A stretch of 64,000 nt of DNA from Maritimibacter sp. (GCA_002695005.1 NZNT01000020.1:310001-374000), one strand, 5' to 3'; positions 16,883 to 26,063 are shown, counted from the first letter of the stretch. Notes: generated from the sequence alone by a model not told the origin. Made by a program: numbers and translations.

Positions 16883-18358
16883 TCAGCCCCCCATCCGGCT
16901 TTCGATGCGTTCGACCATCCGGGCCGGAACCTCGGGCTTGCGCAATTGGGTCAGGATGCGTTCGCGGGCGTCGGTGGGCAGCATTTGATTGCCCTCGACG
17001 AAAGAGATGAGGCGCGTGCGCCGGTCGTCGTCCAGAGCGATCATCGACGGGGCGTCGGCCGCTTCTGCCGCCGCTTCGCCTGCCTGCGGGTCGGTGCGCT
17101 GGGGGCGGACACGGATACCGGCGCCGAGCGTGGGCGTGCGTTCCTCGACCACTTCGCGGCCTTCGAGCTGGGCGGCCTCGATCAGCACCGTGTCGCCCTG
17201 CCGCCGCGCGACAGTGACAGTGACTTCTTCAAGCCGGTCTTCGTCGCCCAGCACCAGAACGGTACCGGAGGAGGACACGGCGCTTGCAGGCAACTCGGCG
17301 ACGCCCGTGATCTCGGGTTCGCGGATGGTCACGGTCACGAAATCGCCGGGGCGAAAACCCGGCGCGGACGACAGGGTCGCGAAGATCAGCCGCCCGGTCT
17401 GCCCGTCGCCGACCGCGGCGCTTTCGCGCGCGATGGTGCCCGTGGCCACGAGGTTGAAGCCGGACAGATCGAGGCTTGCCGTCACGTCGGCGGGAACGAG
17501 GTCGCCGTCGCCGTCCAGAAGCCGCGCGTATTGGGCGGTGGACAGTCGGAAGCTCACCTCGAGCGCGTCCGGGTCCACCAGCGTTGCGAGCTGTTCGTTG
17601 GCTGTCACGAGCCGCCCCTGCAGTGCTGCGACATCGGCCAGCGCCCCCGTGAATTCGGCGGTGATCGTCGCCTCGGCCAGTCGGCGCTCGGCCTCGTTCA
17701 GCGCGATCCGGGCGCGCTCCAGCGCGATCTCGGAGGAAGAGACGCGGGCGCGTGCGGCGTTGACGTTTGATCGCGCAGCGAGGACGGCCTGTTCCGCGGA
17801 ACTTTCGGACAGGCGCGCATTCTCCAGCTCGGCGGCCAGCCCCACGCCCCGGTCCAGAAGGTCCTGCTGGCGCGACACGGCGGTCTGGCGCAGTTCGTAC
17901 TGTCGCCGCGCACTGGCAAGGTCATCCTGTTCGAGGATCAGCGCCGCCTCGGCATCCGACACTTCCGCCTCTGCCTCGGCAAGGTCCGCGCGGGCGAGCG
18001 AGACGGCGTCTTCAAGGTCCGTGGGGTCGATGGTCACGAGCATCTGGCCCTGCTCGACCCGCCCCCCCTCGATGAAATTGTCGCCAAGCTCCACCACGGT
18101 CCCGCCGGTGCGCGCGCGGATTTCCAGCGTGCGGCGCGACTGCACCTCGCCGAATGCCTCGAGCACCGGGGCGACGGTCCCGCCAGTCACGGTCACGACG
18201 TTGACCGAATAGACCCGCTCACGCGCGGGCATCGAACCGCTTTCGCGGCTCATCCGGGTTTCGACCGCGTCGCGCACGACATAGGCGGCGAACCCCAGTG
18301 CCGTGACGGTCAGCGCGGCGAGGAACAACCCGGTGAGGGAGCGGCGAAGAAAGCGCAT
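16883..18358 (-). CDS. RND efflux adaptor (membrane fusion protein, HlyD family)
   Basis: A 491-residue periplasmic adaptor linking the RND pump to an outer-membrane channel. Residues 1-30 form an N-terminal anchor (LTGLFLAALTVTALGFAAYVV). A lipoyl-like half follows (EIRARTGGTVVELGDNFIEGG), then a long Ala/Glu/Arg-rich alpha-helical hairpin (about residues 115-225), the second lipoyl half and beta-barrel (GRLVTANEQLATLVDPD), and membrane-proximal domains. The last roughly 75 residues form an extra C-terminal tail with PQRTDPQAGEAAAEAADAP. ATG 18358 puts the anchor at the N-terminus. Transcribed ahead of the pump gene. Confidence 0.9.
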   Translation of the reverse strand: MRFLRRSLTGLFLAALTVTALGFAAYVVRDAVETRMSRESGSMPARERVYSVNVVTVTGGTVAPVLEAFGEVQSRRTLEIRARTGGTVVELGDNFIEGGRVEQGQMLVTIDPTDLEDAVSLARADLAEAEAEVSDAEAALILEQDDLASARRQYELRQTAVSRQQDLLDRGVGLAAELENARLSESSAEQAVLAARSNVNAARARVSSSEIALERARIALNEAERRLAEATITAEFTGALADVAALQGRLVTANEQLATLVDPDALEVSFRLSTAQYARLLDGDGDLVPADVTASLDLSGFNLVATGTIARESAAVGDGQTGRLIFATLSSAPGFRPGDFVTVTIREPEITGVAELPASAVSSSGTVLVLGDEDRLEEVTVTVARRQGDTVLIEAAQLEGREVVEERTPTLGAGIRVRPQRTDPQAGEAAAEAADAPSMIALDDDRRTRLISFVEGNQMLPTDARERILTQLRKPEVPARMVERIESRMGG

Positions 18359-18462
18359 GGAGCGATCCGTTTCAAACTGCACGACAACCCTGCCCGCACC
18401 CGGCGACGCTGGCAATCAAGCAGGGGTGACAAGGGTGTTACGAGCTTAAACGGCGCTCGGTC

Positions 18463-19002
18463 CTATTTCCGTCGCTTGTGTTCGTCGAGACGGGGCAGGA
18501 TTTCCACGAAGTTGCAGGGGGCGTGGCGGTAGTCGAGCTGATAGGCGAGGATTTCGTCCCAGGCGTCCTTGCAGGCCCCGGTGGAGCCGGGCAGGGCGAA
18601 AAGATAGGTGCCATTGGCCACGCCGCCCGTCGCGCGGCTTTGCACCGCCGAGGTGCCGATCTTCTGCATCGACACGAGGGTGAAGACGGTGGCAAAGGCC
18701 TCGATCTCTTTCTCGTAGACGTCGCGGTGCGCTTCCACGGTCACGTCCCGGCCCGTGAGGCCCGTACCGCCGGTCGAGATGACCACGTCGATCTCCGGGT
18801 TCGCACACCAGTCGGCGAGCTTGGCCGCGATCACCTCACGTTCGTCCCTGACGATCGTGCGGTCGGCCAACACATGCCCCGCCGCTTCGATCCGGCCCAC
18901 GAGCGTTTCGCCGGAGCGGTCATCCTCCACCGTGCGGGTGTCAGAGACCGTCATCACGGCGATGCGGACGGGGATGAAGTCCTTGGACGTGTCGATGCTC
19001 AT
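18463..19002 (-). CDS. moaB: MoaB/MogA-family molybdopterin adenylyltransferase-like protein
   Basis: A 179-residue molybdenum cofactor biosynthesis protein. Signature VISTGGTGLTGRDVTVEA (molybdopterin-binding loop), preceded by RIAVMTVSDTRTVEDDRSGE and followed by GTYLFALPGSTGACKDAW. MogA-type proteins adenylylate molybdopterin before Mo insertion; the activity of MoaB proteins is less certain. The start overlaps the stop of the uracil-DNA glycosylase gene by 4 nt (ATGA), so translation is coupled. The other moa genes seen (moaD, moaE) are 17 kb away. Confidence 0.92.
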   Translation of the reverse strand: MSIDTSKDFIPVRIAVMTVSDTRTVEDDRSGETLVGRIEAAGHVLADRTIVRDEREVIAAKLADWCANPEIDVVISTGGTGLTGRDVTVEAHRDVYEKEIEAFATVFTLVSMQKIGTSAVQSRATGGVANGTYLFALPGSTGACKDAWDEILAYQLDYRHAPCNFVEILPRLDEHKRRK

Positions 19003-19799
19003 GGTCCCTCTCTCAACTTCGCCTGAAGCGCGAGGAGGTCGGACCATGCCTCGCGCTTGGAGATCGGATTGCGCAGCAGAAAAGACGGGTGGAACGTGGG
19101 AAGCGCCGGGCGTCCGGCCACCTCGCCCCATTGGCCGCGCTGGCGTGTGATGCCGGTCAGGCCCATGAGTGCGGTGAGGGCGATATTGCCCATCGGCACC
19201 ACGATATCCGGGTCGGCCAGCTCGATATGGCGCATGAGGAACGGCGTGAACATGGCGATTTCCTCAGGCGTCGGGTTGCGGTTTCCGGGCGGACGCCACG
19301 GCACCACGTTGGTGATATAGAGCACGTTCTCGGTGTCCGGCGTGGTCCGGCTGCGCCCGATGGCCGCGAACATCTGGTCCAGGAGCCGCCCGGCGGGACC
19401 GACGAAGGGCCGCCCTTCACGGTCTTCTTCGGCGCCGGGGCCTTCGCCCACGACCATGATCCGCGCCGCAGGATTGCCGTCAGCAAAAACGAACGAACGT
19501 GCGCCGCGTTTCAGGGGGGAGCCTTCGAATCCCTGCATCGCGTCTGCCAGCGCTTCGAGGCTCGCCGCCGCGCCCGCGCGTTCCTTGGCCACGGCGACCC
19601 AGTCGGTCGTCTGCGGGGCATCCGGTTCCGGCGCAGCGGCGGGACCCGAGGACGGGACGAGCTGCGTGACCGGCTTAGGGGCCTGCACGGCAGCTTCATA
19701 GCGGTCGATGGGGCCCTCCGCGATCGCGTCGGTCACCCCCAGCTCGACATACCAATCGAGCAGCGCTTTCGCCTGATGCCAGTCCAGAGCCGATTCCAT
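18999..19799 (-). CDS. uracil-DNA glycosylase of family 4/5 type, lacking Fe-S cysteines
   Basis: A 266-residue base-excision enzyme. Motif A is VVGEGPGAEEDREGRPFVGPAG (two parts: GEGPGAEED and GRPFVGPAGRLLDQM), motif B near the C-terminus is LPTFHPSFLLRNP with the catalytic-loop His. The substrate-pocket segment NVVPWRPPGNRNP is also present. The product contains no cysteine at all, so the four Fe-S ligands of classical family 4 enzymes are missing. The N-terminal about 80 residues are a weakly conserved Pro/Ala-rich region. ATG 19799 begins MESALDWHQAKALLDWYVE, a helix typical of alphaproteobacterial versions. Cotranslated with moaB. Confidence 0.88.
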   Translation of the reverse strand: MESALDWHQAKALLDWYVELGVTDAIAEGPIDRYEAAVQAPKPVTQLVPSSGPAAAPEPDAPQTTDWVAVAKERAGAAASLEALADAMQGFEGSPLKRGARSFVFADGNPAARIMVVGEGPGAEEDREGRPFVGPAGRLLDQMFAAIGRSRTTPDTENVLYITNVVPWRPPGNRNPTPEEIAMFTPFLMRHIELADPDIVVPMGNIALTALMGLTGITRQRGQWGEVAGRPALPTFHPSFLLRNPISKREAWSDLLALQAKLREGP

Positions 19800-19876
19800 G
19801 ACGCACAAGCTACGCCCCGGCGCGAATGGCGTCCATGCCGCTTGGCAGAACAGCAACCACACCGTAGCCTGCGGCG

Positions 19877-21109
19877 ATGGCCGCTCTCCTGTTCATATCC
19901 GTCGGTGGGGTGCTGACCGCCTTCGTCACGCTGATGCCGTGGCGCTGGGCGTGGCGCTTGTGGGTCGCCGGGGTGCTGGCGGCCGCGACATACCTGTTCC
20001 TGCTGCCTCCCGTTCCGGGCGTCTCCAGGTCCGGGTTGACGATCGTGCTCGCGCTGATTTTCGCCGGACCCGCCACGGTCGTGACGGCGGTTCGCCTGCT
20101 GGTCCGTCAGATGCGCGGGGAGGCAGCCGAAACCCGACTGCCCGCCTTCGACACTGTCCTCCTGAGCGGCCTCGCCGTGCTCGTGGCTGGGATCGCCTTT
20201 GCCGAATATGCCGGAGTTTTCGCCGGATCGGACCAAATCGCGTTGGCGCACGCCTTGCCGGTCGTCATGGCAGCGCTCGTCGCGGGGATCGCGGTTTTTG
20301 TTCCGTGGCGGCGGGTGAGCTGGAGCCTTGGAGCATACGCGGCGGCGCTCGTCGCGCTCTCGGTCGGCTCATGGGTGCTGCACCCGCGCCTCGTTCTCGC
20401 CTCGGCAGATCGTATCGCGGCGGAGGATCACTGTATTTCGCTTCCCCTGCGCGCACGCGGGGCCATGGCGCGCGCCGACCTCACCTTCCTCACGATGGAC
20501 AAGAGCGGACCCGCCGCCGGGCCGCACCCCATGTTGGTCACGCCGCAGGGCGCGAACCACCATTGGTCCTTTCGTCTCATGCGCTTCGCCGGCACCGAGA
20601 CGGACCGCCCGATGCTTTACTGCACGCCGCAAGGGCAGTCGGGGTTGGTGAACGGGGAGAGCGACGCGGTCTTCGTGGACCTGAACGGCACTCTGTTCCT
20701 CGTCCCGCGCGACTTCGGCCCGGCCCCGGCGCCCCCTGAGACGCTGGGGCTTTCCGTGACCTATCCCGATTTCTCAGCCGCACTGGACGCAATGTTCCCG
20801 ACCGCGTGGTTCGGCGCGGGTCTCGCCCCAACGGTTGCGCGGGCAGTGACGCGGCCCGGCGCCACGGCCCGGACCGGGCCCCACGGTCTGATCTGGCTGC
20901 CCAAGGGCGGGGGAGAGGAGCTTCTCGCGCTGCGCGAGGGCGGGCTGACCCGCACGGTGATCGACTGCTTCGGCACGACCTGCAACCACCGTTTCAGGGC
21001 GGGACGTTCCGACCGGATCATCCTGCAATACGACCGCGTCCATCTGCCCGACTGGCGCGATCTGGAAACGCGCGCGATCGACGTTTTCGCCCGGTTCCGG
21101 GTCGACTGA
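19877..21109 (+). CDS. membrane protein of unknown function with C-terminal extracytoplasmic domain
   Basis: A 410-residue protein, not recognised. The N-terminal about 170 residues contain five to six hydrophobic helices ([92 protein letters not shown]). The remaining 230 residues are soluble, with cysteines in DHCIS, LYCTP and [11 protein letters not shown] that could form disulfides outside the membrane, and a C-terminal [15 protein letters not shown] helix. Divergent from the glycosylase gene with a 77-nt gap. A possible sigma70-like promoter for pyrB lies just after it. Confidence 0.75.
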   Translation: MAALLFISVGGVLTAFVTLMPWRWAWRLWVAGVLAAATYLFLLPPVPGVSRSGLTIVLALIFAGPATVVTAVRLLVRQMRGEAAETRLPAFDTVLLSGLAVLVAGIAFAEYAGVFAGSDQIALAHALPVVMAALVAGIAVFVPWRRVSWSLGAYAAALVALSVGSWVLHPRLVLASADRIAAEDHCISLPLRARGAMARADLTFLTMDKSGPAAGPHPMLVTPQGANHHWSFRLMRFAGTETDRPMLYCTPQGQSGLVNGESDAVFVDLNGTLFLVPRDFGPAPAPPETLGLSVTYPDFSAALDAMFPTAWFGAGLAPTVARAVTRPGATARTGPHGLIWLPKGGGEELLALREGGLTRTVIDCFGTTCNHRFRAGRSDRIILQYDRVHLPDWRDLETRAIDVFARFRVD

Positions 21110-21123
21110 CACCTGTCGGGGGA

Positions 21124-21152
21124 TTGCCCGTCCCCGCGCCGCTTCCTATAAG
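21124..21152 (+). promoter_or_regulatory. sigma70-like promoter for the pyrB operon
   Basis: TTGCCC (21124-21129) and TATAAG (21147-21152) are separated by exactly 17 nt, placing a start site near 21159, about 18 nt before the pyrB start codon. Both hexamers are near-consensus; there is no experimental support. Confidence 0.5.
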
Positions 21153-21176
21153 CCGGATAACAAGGGGGTCCCGGCC

Positions 21177-22133
21177 ATGACATTCCGCCATCGTCACCTT
21201 CTGGGGATCGAGCCGCTCCATCCCACGGAGATCACGACGCTTCTGGACCTTGCCGACACCTATGTCGATCTGAACAAACAGCCCAAGAAACGGCGTGACG
21301 TGCTGGCGGGCCTTACCCAGATCAACATGTTCTTCGAGAACTCGACACGCACGCAGGCGAGCTTCGAACTGGCGGGCAAGCGCCTTGGCGCGGACGTCAT
21401 GAACATGGCGATGCAGGCGTCTTCGATCAAAAAGGGCGAGACGCTGATCGACACGGCGCTCACGCTCAACGCGATGCACCCGGACCTGATCGTGGTGCGT
21501 CATCCCCATTCGGGCGCGGTGAACCTGCTGGCCGAGAAGGTGAACTGCGCGGTCCTGAACGCGGGCGACGGGCGGCACGAACACCCGACGCAGGCCCTGC
21601 TCGACGCGCTGACGATCCGGCGGGCCAAGGGGCGGCTGCATCGGCTGTCTATCGCGATCTGCGGCGATATCGCCCACAGCCGCGTGGCGCGCTCGAACCT
21701 GATCCTGCTCGGCAAGATGGAAAACCGCGTCCGCCTGATCGGTCCGCCCACGCTCATGCCTGCCCAGATCCGCGACTTCGGGGTCGAGGTGTTCGACGAC
21801 ATGAAAGCGGGGCTCGAAGGGGTCGACGTGGTGATGATGCTCCGCCTGCAACGGGAGCGGATGGACGGCGGGTTCATCCCGTCCGAGCGCGAATATTATC
21901 ACCGCTACGGGCTCGACGCCGAGAAACTCGCGCTCGCCAAGGATGACGCCATCGTCATGCACCCCGGCCCGATGAACCGGGGGGTCGAGATCGACGGGAC
22001 CATCGCCGACGACATCAACCGTTCCGTGATCCAGGAACAGGTCGAAATGGGCGTGGCCGTGCGCATGGCGGCGATGGACCTGCTCGCCCGCAACTTGCGG
22101 GCCGAGACGGAAAACGAAGGGGTGATGGTATGA
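21177..22133 (+). CDS. pyrB: aspartate carbamoyltransferase catalytic subunit
   Basis: A 318-residue ATCase, joining carbamoyl phosphate to aspartate in pyrimidine synthesis. The phosphate-binding loop [13 protein letters not shown] has S56-T57-R58-T59; the aspartate-domain loop MHPGPMNRG is at about residue 260, and [13 protein letters not shown] (phosphate/carbonyl contact) near residue 137. Length is normal for a catalytic chain; no pyrI regulatory chain is present. The operon instead carries a dihydroorotase-like gene with lost metal ligands, as in class A ATCases where an inactive DHO homologue is structural. Last bases ATGA overlap the next gene by 4 nt. Confidence 0.96.
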   Translation: MTFRHRHLLGIEPLHPTEITTLLDLADTYVDLNKQPKKRRDVLAGLTQINMFFENSTRTQASFELAGKRLGADVMNMAMQASSIKKGETLIDTALTLNAMHPDLIVVRHPHSGAVNLLAEKVNCAVLNAGDGRHEHPTQALLDALTIRRAKGRLHRLSIAICGDIAHSRVARSNLILLGKMENRVRLIGPPTLMPAQIRDFGVEVFDDMKAGLEGVDVVMMLRLQRERMDGGFIPSEREYYHRYGLDAEKLALAKDDAIVMHPGPMNRGVEIDGTIADDINRSVIQEQVEMGVAVRMAAMDLLARNLRAETENEGVMV

Positions 22134-22687
22134 GCCGCACCGAGCTTGAACTGCCCGGCGGGACGGGCCCGCGCACGATCTGGGTCTTCCTTCTGGATAT
22201 CGACCCGGCCCGGATCGACACATGGAAGGCCCCGGACCCCGACACCGGCGACTGGCCGCTGCCCGGTGCGCTCGGGCTCAAGGATCTGAACCCCGCCCAT
22301 GTCGAGGTCTTCCCGGAGGGCCAGATCGCGGAATACGGGCTGACCCGCTACCTTACCGACGCCAACGGCATGAGCGTCGAGAGCGTGGCCGAGGACGCCC
22401 GGACGCTGGCGAGCCTGAGTGGCGTGATCGCGCTCGTCCACGGCAAGGCGGTCGCGGGCCAGACCGGGCATTTCGACCCGGCCCATCCGGCGCGTTTCGT
22501 GGGCCGGTATCAGGAGGAAGCGACCCTCACCGTCTCCACACCCGCCCCGGCCAGCGCCTCGACGCAGGGCAGCATTGCGGGCGGGGCCACACCGGGACAA
22601 GGGCCGCGCAAGATGCCCTGGGGTATCTTCGTCGCAATGGTCGCTGTCATCATCGCCGTCGCCGCCGTCATCATGGTGCTCGCATGA
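22130..22687 (+). CDS. tail-anchored membrane protein of unknown function in the pyrB operon
   Basis: A 185-residue product not recognised by family. The N-terminal about 125 residues are a soluble domain ([52 protein letters not shown]). A Ser/Thr/Ala/Gly-rich linker follows, and the last 22 residues are one hydrophobic helix ([21 protein letters not shown]) ending at the C-terminus, so it is probably tail-anchored with its domain in the cytoplasm. It overlaps pyrB by 4 nt and the next gene by 4 nt, so it is certainly in the operon. Confidence 0.8.
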   Translation: MSRTELELPGGTGPRTIWVFLLDIDPARIDTWKAPDPDTGDWPLPGALGLKDLNPAHVEVFPEGQIAEYGLTRYLTDANGMSVESVAEDARTLASLSGVIALVHGKAVAGQTGHFDPAHPARFVGRYQEEATLTVSTPAPASASTQGSIAGGATPGQGPRKMPWGIFVAMVAVIIAVAAVIMVLA

Positions 22688-23076
22688 CCGAAACCGCCGT
22701 CGCGACCTTCACCGGCAACCGGGCCACCTACATCAAGGAGCATGTGATGCTCGCCGCCATCGGATCGGTCCTCGCCGTGGCGCTCCTCATGGCGCTGGGC
22801 AACGAACATGCCTGGACCGGCGTGGTGGGTGCGGTCGCCGCCATCGCTGTTCGCGGCGTCTATGTCGCGTCCGAGCAGATCGGGCAGGATTGGACACTCA
22901 CCCGGAGCGAGCTGATCTCGCCCGCCGGGGTGCGTGTCCCGCGCGCCGACATCGTGAAGGTGCGCACCATCTTTTCGGCCGCGCAGGTCATCACCCGGTC
23001 TGGCGACAAGTACATGATCAAGTATCAGGCCGACCCGGCCGCTACCGCTGCTACCATCCGGGGAGAAGCCGCATGA
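22684..23076 (+). CDS. small membrane protein with PH-like C-terminal domain
   Basis: A 130-residue product. Two hydrophobic segments at about residues 22-40 (LAAIGSVLAVALLMALG) and 45-65 (WTGVVGAVAAIAVRGVYV) precede a short beta-rich domain: DWTLTRSELISPAGVRVPRADIVKVRTIF. Strand order and the TLTRSELIS...RADIVKV pattern resemble bacterial PH-like (bPH) membrane proteins. Both ends overlap neighbours by 4 nt. The next gene has the same two-helix plus bPH layout, so they may be paralogues or partners. Function unknown. Confidence 0.75.
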   Translation: MTETAVATFTGNRATYIKEHVMLAAIGSVLAVALLMALGNEHAWTGVVGAVAAIAVRGVYVASEQIGQDWTLTRSELISPAGVRVPRADIVKVRTIFSAAQVITRSGDKYMIKYQADPAATAATIRGEAA

Positions 23077-23630
23077 GCGTTCCCGCGGGATGGGAGGGCA
23101 TCCTCGACGACGGGGAAGAGATCCTGTGGCAAGGCCGCCCGGATCAGGACTTCCACATGGGCCTCGGCAAGGTTTTCACGGTCATCTTCGGTGTCGTCTT
23201 TGCGGGCTTCGCACTGTTCTGGATGGTCATGGCCAGCAGCGCGGGCGGCATGTTCTGGATGTTCGGACTGATCCACTTTTCGGTCGGCGTCGGGATGATC
23301 TTCTGGTCGATCTACGGCTCGACCTACTCCCGGCGCAACACCTGGTACACGCTCACCGACCGTCGCGCGATCGTGGCGACGAATTTCCTGACGAAGGGCA
23401 AGAGCCTGAAGAGCTATCCGATCAACGCCGGCACGACCGTGGAATTCCGTGCAGGCCCGCCGGACACGATCATCTTTGCCCACGAGGAACGGCGCGGCAA
23501 CAAGGGCCGACGATATACTGTGCCGGTGGGCTTCGAGCGGCTCCCGGACGGGCACGAGGTCATGCGCCTCATCCGCAAACGCATCCACGGCGTGTCGGAC
23601 CCGTCGGGCGATACGGGAGAGAGCGCATGA
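23073..23630 (+). CDS. membrane protein with bacterial PH-like domain
   Basis: A 185-residue protein. The N-terminal motif LDDGEEILWQGRPD is the usual lead-in to a bPH-family membrane protein. Two transmembrane helices follow (about residues 32-55, VFTVIFGVVFAGFALFWMVM; about 60-82, MFWMFGLIHFSVGVGMIFW), then a beta-rich domain with WYTLTDRRAIVATNF, SYPINAGTTVEF and a C-terminal helix EVMRLIRKRI. It overlaps both neighbours by 4 nt. Its presence between pyrB and the dihydroorotase-like gene is unexplained by the pathway. Confidence 0.78.
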   Translation: MSVPAGWEGILDDGEEILWQGRPDQDFHMGLGKVFTVIFGVVFAGFALFWMVMASSAGGMFWMFGLIHFSVGVGMIFWSIYGSTYSRRNTWYTLTDRRAIVATNFLTKGKSLKSYPINAGTTVEFRAGPPDTIIFAHEERRGNKGRRYTVPVGFERLPDGHEVMRLIRKRIHGVSDPSGDTGESA

Positions 23631-24889
23631 CCCTGCGAACCTTCACCAACGCGCGGCTCATCGACCCAGAGGCGGGGACGGATGCTATCGGGTCGCTGAC
23701 CATCGAGGACGGGGCCATCGTCGCGCGCGACGGGCGGGCGGCGGGCGAGGTGATCGACTGCGGCGGCAAGTGCCTTGCGCCCGGGATCGTGGACATCGGC
23801 GTGAAGATCGGCGAGCCGGGCGAGCGCCACAAGGAGGGGTTCCGCACAGCAGGCCGCGCGGCGGCGGCGGGTGGCGTGACCACGATGGTCACCCGGCCCG
23901 ACACGACGCCCGCCATCGATACGCCCGAGACGCTCGATTTCGTCAAGCGCCGGGCACGGGAGCGCGCGCCGGTCCGGGTGAACCCGATGGCCGCGCTCAC
24001 CAAGGGCCGCGCCGGGCGCGAGATGGTCGAGATGGGCTTTCTCATGGATGCGGGCGCGGTCGCCTTTACCGATTGTGACCACGTCATCGCCGACAACAAG
24101 GTGTTCTCGCGCACCATGACCTATGCCCGCTCGGTCGGCGCACTGATCATGGCGCATCCGCAGGACCCGACGCTGAGCGACGGTTCCGCCGTGACCTCGG
24201 GCAAGTTCGCCTCGCTCCGGGGTCTGCCCGCCGTGTCGCCGATGGCCGAGCGGATGGGGCTGGAACGTGACCTCGCGCTCGTCGAGATGACCGGCGTGCG
24301 CTACCACGCCGACGGTCTGTCGACCGCACTGGCGCTGCCCGCGCTGGAACGGGCCAAGGCGGCGGGGCTGGACGTGACAGCCGGGGTGAACATCCACCAC
24401 CTGACGCTCAACGAGCTGGACGTGGGCGATTACCGCACCTTCTTCAAGCTGAAGCCCCCGCTTCGGTCCGAGGAGGATCGCAAGGCGATGGTGGAGGCTG
24501 TGGCGACCGGCCTGATCGACATCGTCTGCTCCATGCACACGCCGCAGGACGAGGAATCCAAGCGCCTCCCGTTCGAGGAGGCGGCCTCAGGCGCGGTGGG
24601 GCTTCAGACGATCCTGCCCGCCGCGATGCGCCTGATCCACGACGGGTCGATGGACTTGCCGACGCTCTGGCGCGCGCTGTCGACCAACCCGGCGCGGCGG
24701 TTCGGCCTGCCGGGCGGGTCGCTGGGCGAGGGGCGGCGTGCCGACCTCGTGCTGTTCGATCCGGACGCGCCCTTCGTGCTCGACCGCTTCGCGTTGGAAA
24801 GCAAATCCAAGAACACCCCGTTCGACGAGGCGCGGATGCAGGGCCGCGTGCTGGGCACATGGGTGGGCGGCGAACGGGTGTTCGGGTGA
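23627..24889 (+). CDS. pyrC': dihydroorotase-like protein, probably non-catalytic
   Basis: A 420-residue amidohydrolase of the class I dihydroorotase type. The general frame is intact: APGIVDIGVKIGEPGERHKE, RPDTTPAIDTPE, HPQDPTLSDG, GVRYHADGLSTALAL, NIHHLTLNELDVG, LKPPLRSEEDRKAM. However, the metal-binding HxH of D-x-H-x-H is GVK here (DIGVK), and the TDHAPH Asp ligand region reads CSMHTPQD. Two of the metal sites are therefore gone and zinc catalysis is unlikely. In Pseudomonas a similar inactive homologue (PyrC') is needed to assemble the class A ATCase, which fits its place behind pyrB. An active DHO would have to lie elsewhere. Confidence 0.85.
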   Translation: MTLRTFTNARLIDPEAGTDAIGSLTIEDGAIVARDGRAAGEVIDCGGKCLAPGIVDIGVKIGEPGERHKEGFRTAGRAAAAGGVTTMVTRPDTTPAIDTPETLDFVKRRARERAPVRVNPMAALTKGRAGREMVEMGFLMDAGAVAFTDCDHVIADNKVFSRTMTYARSVGALIMAHPQDPTLSDGSAVTSGKFASLRGLPAVSPMAERMGLERDLALVEMTGVRYHADGLSTALALPALERAKAAGLDVTAGVNIHHLTLNELDVGDYRTFFKLKPPLRSEEDRKAMVEAVATGLIDIVCSMHTPQDEESKRLPFEEAASGAVGLQTILPAAMRLIHDGSMDLPTLWRALSTNPARRFGLPGGSLGEGRRADLVLFDPDAPFVLDRFALESKSKNTPFDEARMQGRVLGTWVGGERVFG

Positions 24890-25326
24890 TCCGCGAGGCG
24901 ACCCGAGAAGACCTCCCCGCCCTGGGCGACGTCGCGATGCGCTCCAAGGCGCACTGGGGATATGACCAAGCCTTTCTCGACGCCTGCCAAGAGGAGCTTT
25001 CGCCGACCGAGGCCGACCTCGGTCCCGGCCTCGTCACATGGGACGACGGTCGCCCCCGCGCGATCGCGCATCTGGTGCCCGGCGGGGCCGAGGCCGAGCT
25101 TTACCTGCTCTTCGTCGCGCCCGAGGCGATGGGCCGTGGAATCGGCCGCGCGCTGTTCGACTGGGCCTTGGCGCAGGCGTCGGCGGCGGGTGCCAGTACC
25201 CTCGCGCTCGACGCCGATCCGTTTGCCACGCCGTTCTACACGCGCATGGGCATGGTGCAGGTGGGCGAAGTTCCGTCGCAGACATGGCCCGACCGGCTCC
25301 TGCCGCGCATGCACTACACACTCTGA
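24886..25326 (+). CDS. GNAT-family N-acetyltransferase
   Basis: A 146-residue acetyl-CoA-dependent acyltransferase. It starts with GTG 24886, overlapping the dihydroorotase-like stop by 4 nt (GTGA), giving the typical N-terminus VIREATREDLPALGDV. The acetyl-CoA motif A is LYLLFVAPEAMGRGIGRALFDWAL, preceded by RAIAHLVPGG; the C-terminal FYTRMGMVQVGEVPS is motif B. The substrate cannot be predicted. It remains in the pyrB transcript, followed by plsY 10 nt downstream. Confidence 0.88.
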   Translation: MIREATREDLPALGDVAMRSKAHWGYDQAFLDACQEELSPTEADLGPGLVTWDDGRPRAIAHLVPGGAEAELYLLFVAPEAMGRGIGRALFDWALAQASAAGASTLALDADPFATPFYTRMGMVQVGEVPSQTWPDRLLPRMHYTL

Positions 25327-25336
25327 GGGGGTCCCA

Positions 25337-25942
25337 ATGCCCGAGATCGTCACCGCCCTGCCGCTTCTGGCCCTGACCGCCCTGCTTGGCTATCTGCTGG
25401 GCTCGGTTCCCTTCGGGATCGTCATGGCCCGGCTTTTCGGGTTGGGCGACCTGCGCAAGATCGGATCGGGCAACATCGGTGCGACCAACGTACTGCGGAC
25501 CGGTAACAAGCTCGCCGCTTTCCTCACGCTCATACTCGACGCGGGCAAGGGCGGCATCGCGGTGCTGGTGGCGCGGGCGCTGCTGGGCGACGACGCGGCA
25601 CAGATCGCCGGCTTCGCGGCTTTCCTTGGCCATTGCTTCCCCGTGTACCTCGGCTTCCGGGGCGGCAAGGGGGTCGCCACCTGGCTCGGCACCCTGTTCG
25701 CGCTCGCCTGGCCCGTGGGGCTGGCCGCCGGTGCAACGTGGCTTGTGACCGCCGGCGTGTTCCGGATCTCGTCCCTCGCGGCACTCGTCGCCGCGCTGCT
25801 CACGCCGCTCTGGGCGTGGCTTCTGGGCTTTCCGCAGATGGTCGTCCTGCTGGTCGCGCTGGGCGCGTTGATCTTCATCCGGCACCACGAGAACATCCGC
25901 CGCATCCTTGCCGGCACCGAAAGTCGGATCGGCAAGAAATAG
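25337..25942 (+). CDS. plsY: glycerol-3-phosphate acyltransferase PlsY
   Basis: A 201-residue integral membrane acyltransferase using acyl-phosphate to make lysophosphatidic acid. Three signature loops are visible: GSVPFGIVMAR, GSGNIGATNVLR (phosphate-binding), and GFRGGKGVATWLG; five hydrophobic helices span the rest. The C-terminal HHENIRRILAGTES is the family ending. It is probably the last gene of the pyrB operon; 121 nt separate it from the DUF805 group. Confidence 0.95.
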   Translation: MPEIVTALPLLALTALLGYLLGSVPFGIVMARLFGLGDLRKIGSGNIGATNVLRTGNKLAAFLTLILDAGKGGIAVLVARALLGDDAAQIAGFAAFLGHCFPVYLGFRGGKGVATWLGTLFALAWPVGLAAGATWLVTAGVFRISSLAALVAALLTPLWAWLLGFPQMVVLLVALGALIFIRHHENIRRILAGTESRIGKK

Positions 25943-26063
25943 GGTGAGCCCATGGAGCCCTACGAATGTGAATATGTCGTGCCACGCTCTCAAAAAGTTG
26001 ATTTTTGCGGGGCATCAGGCAGAGTGATCCCATCAAGCCATTTCAGAGCGGGGACTTAGGGAC

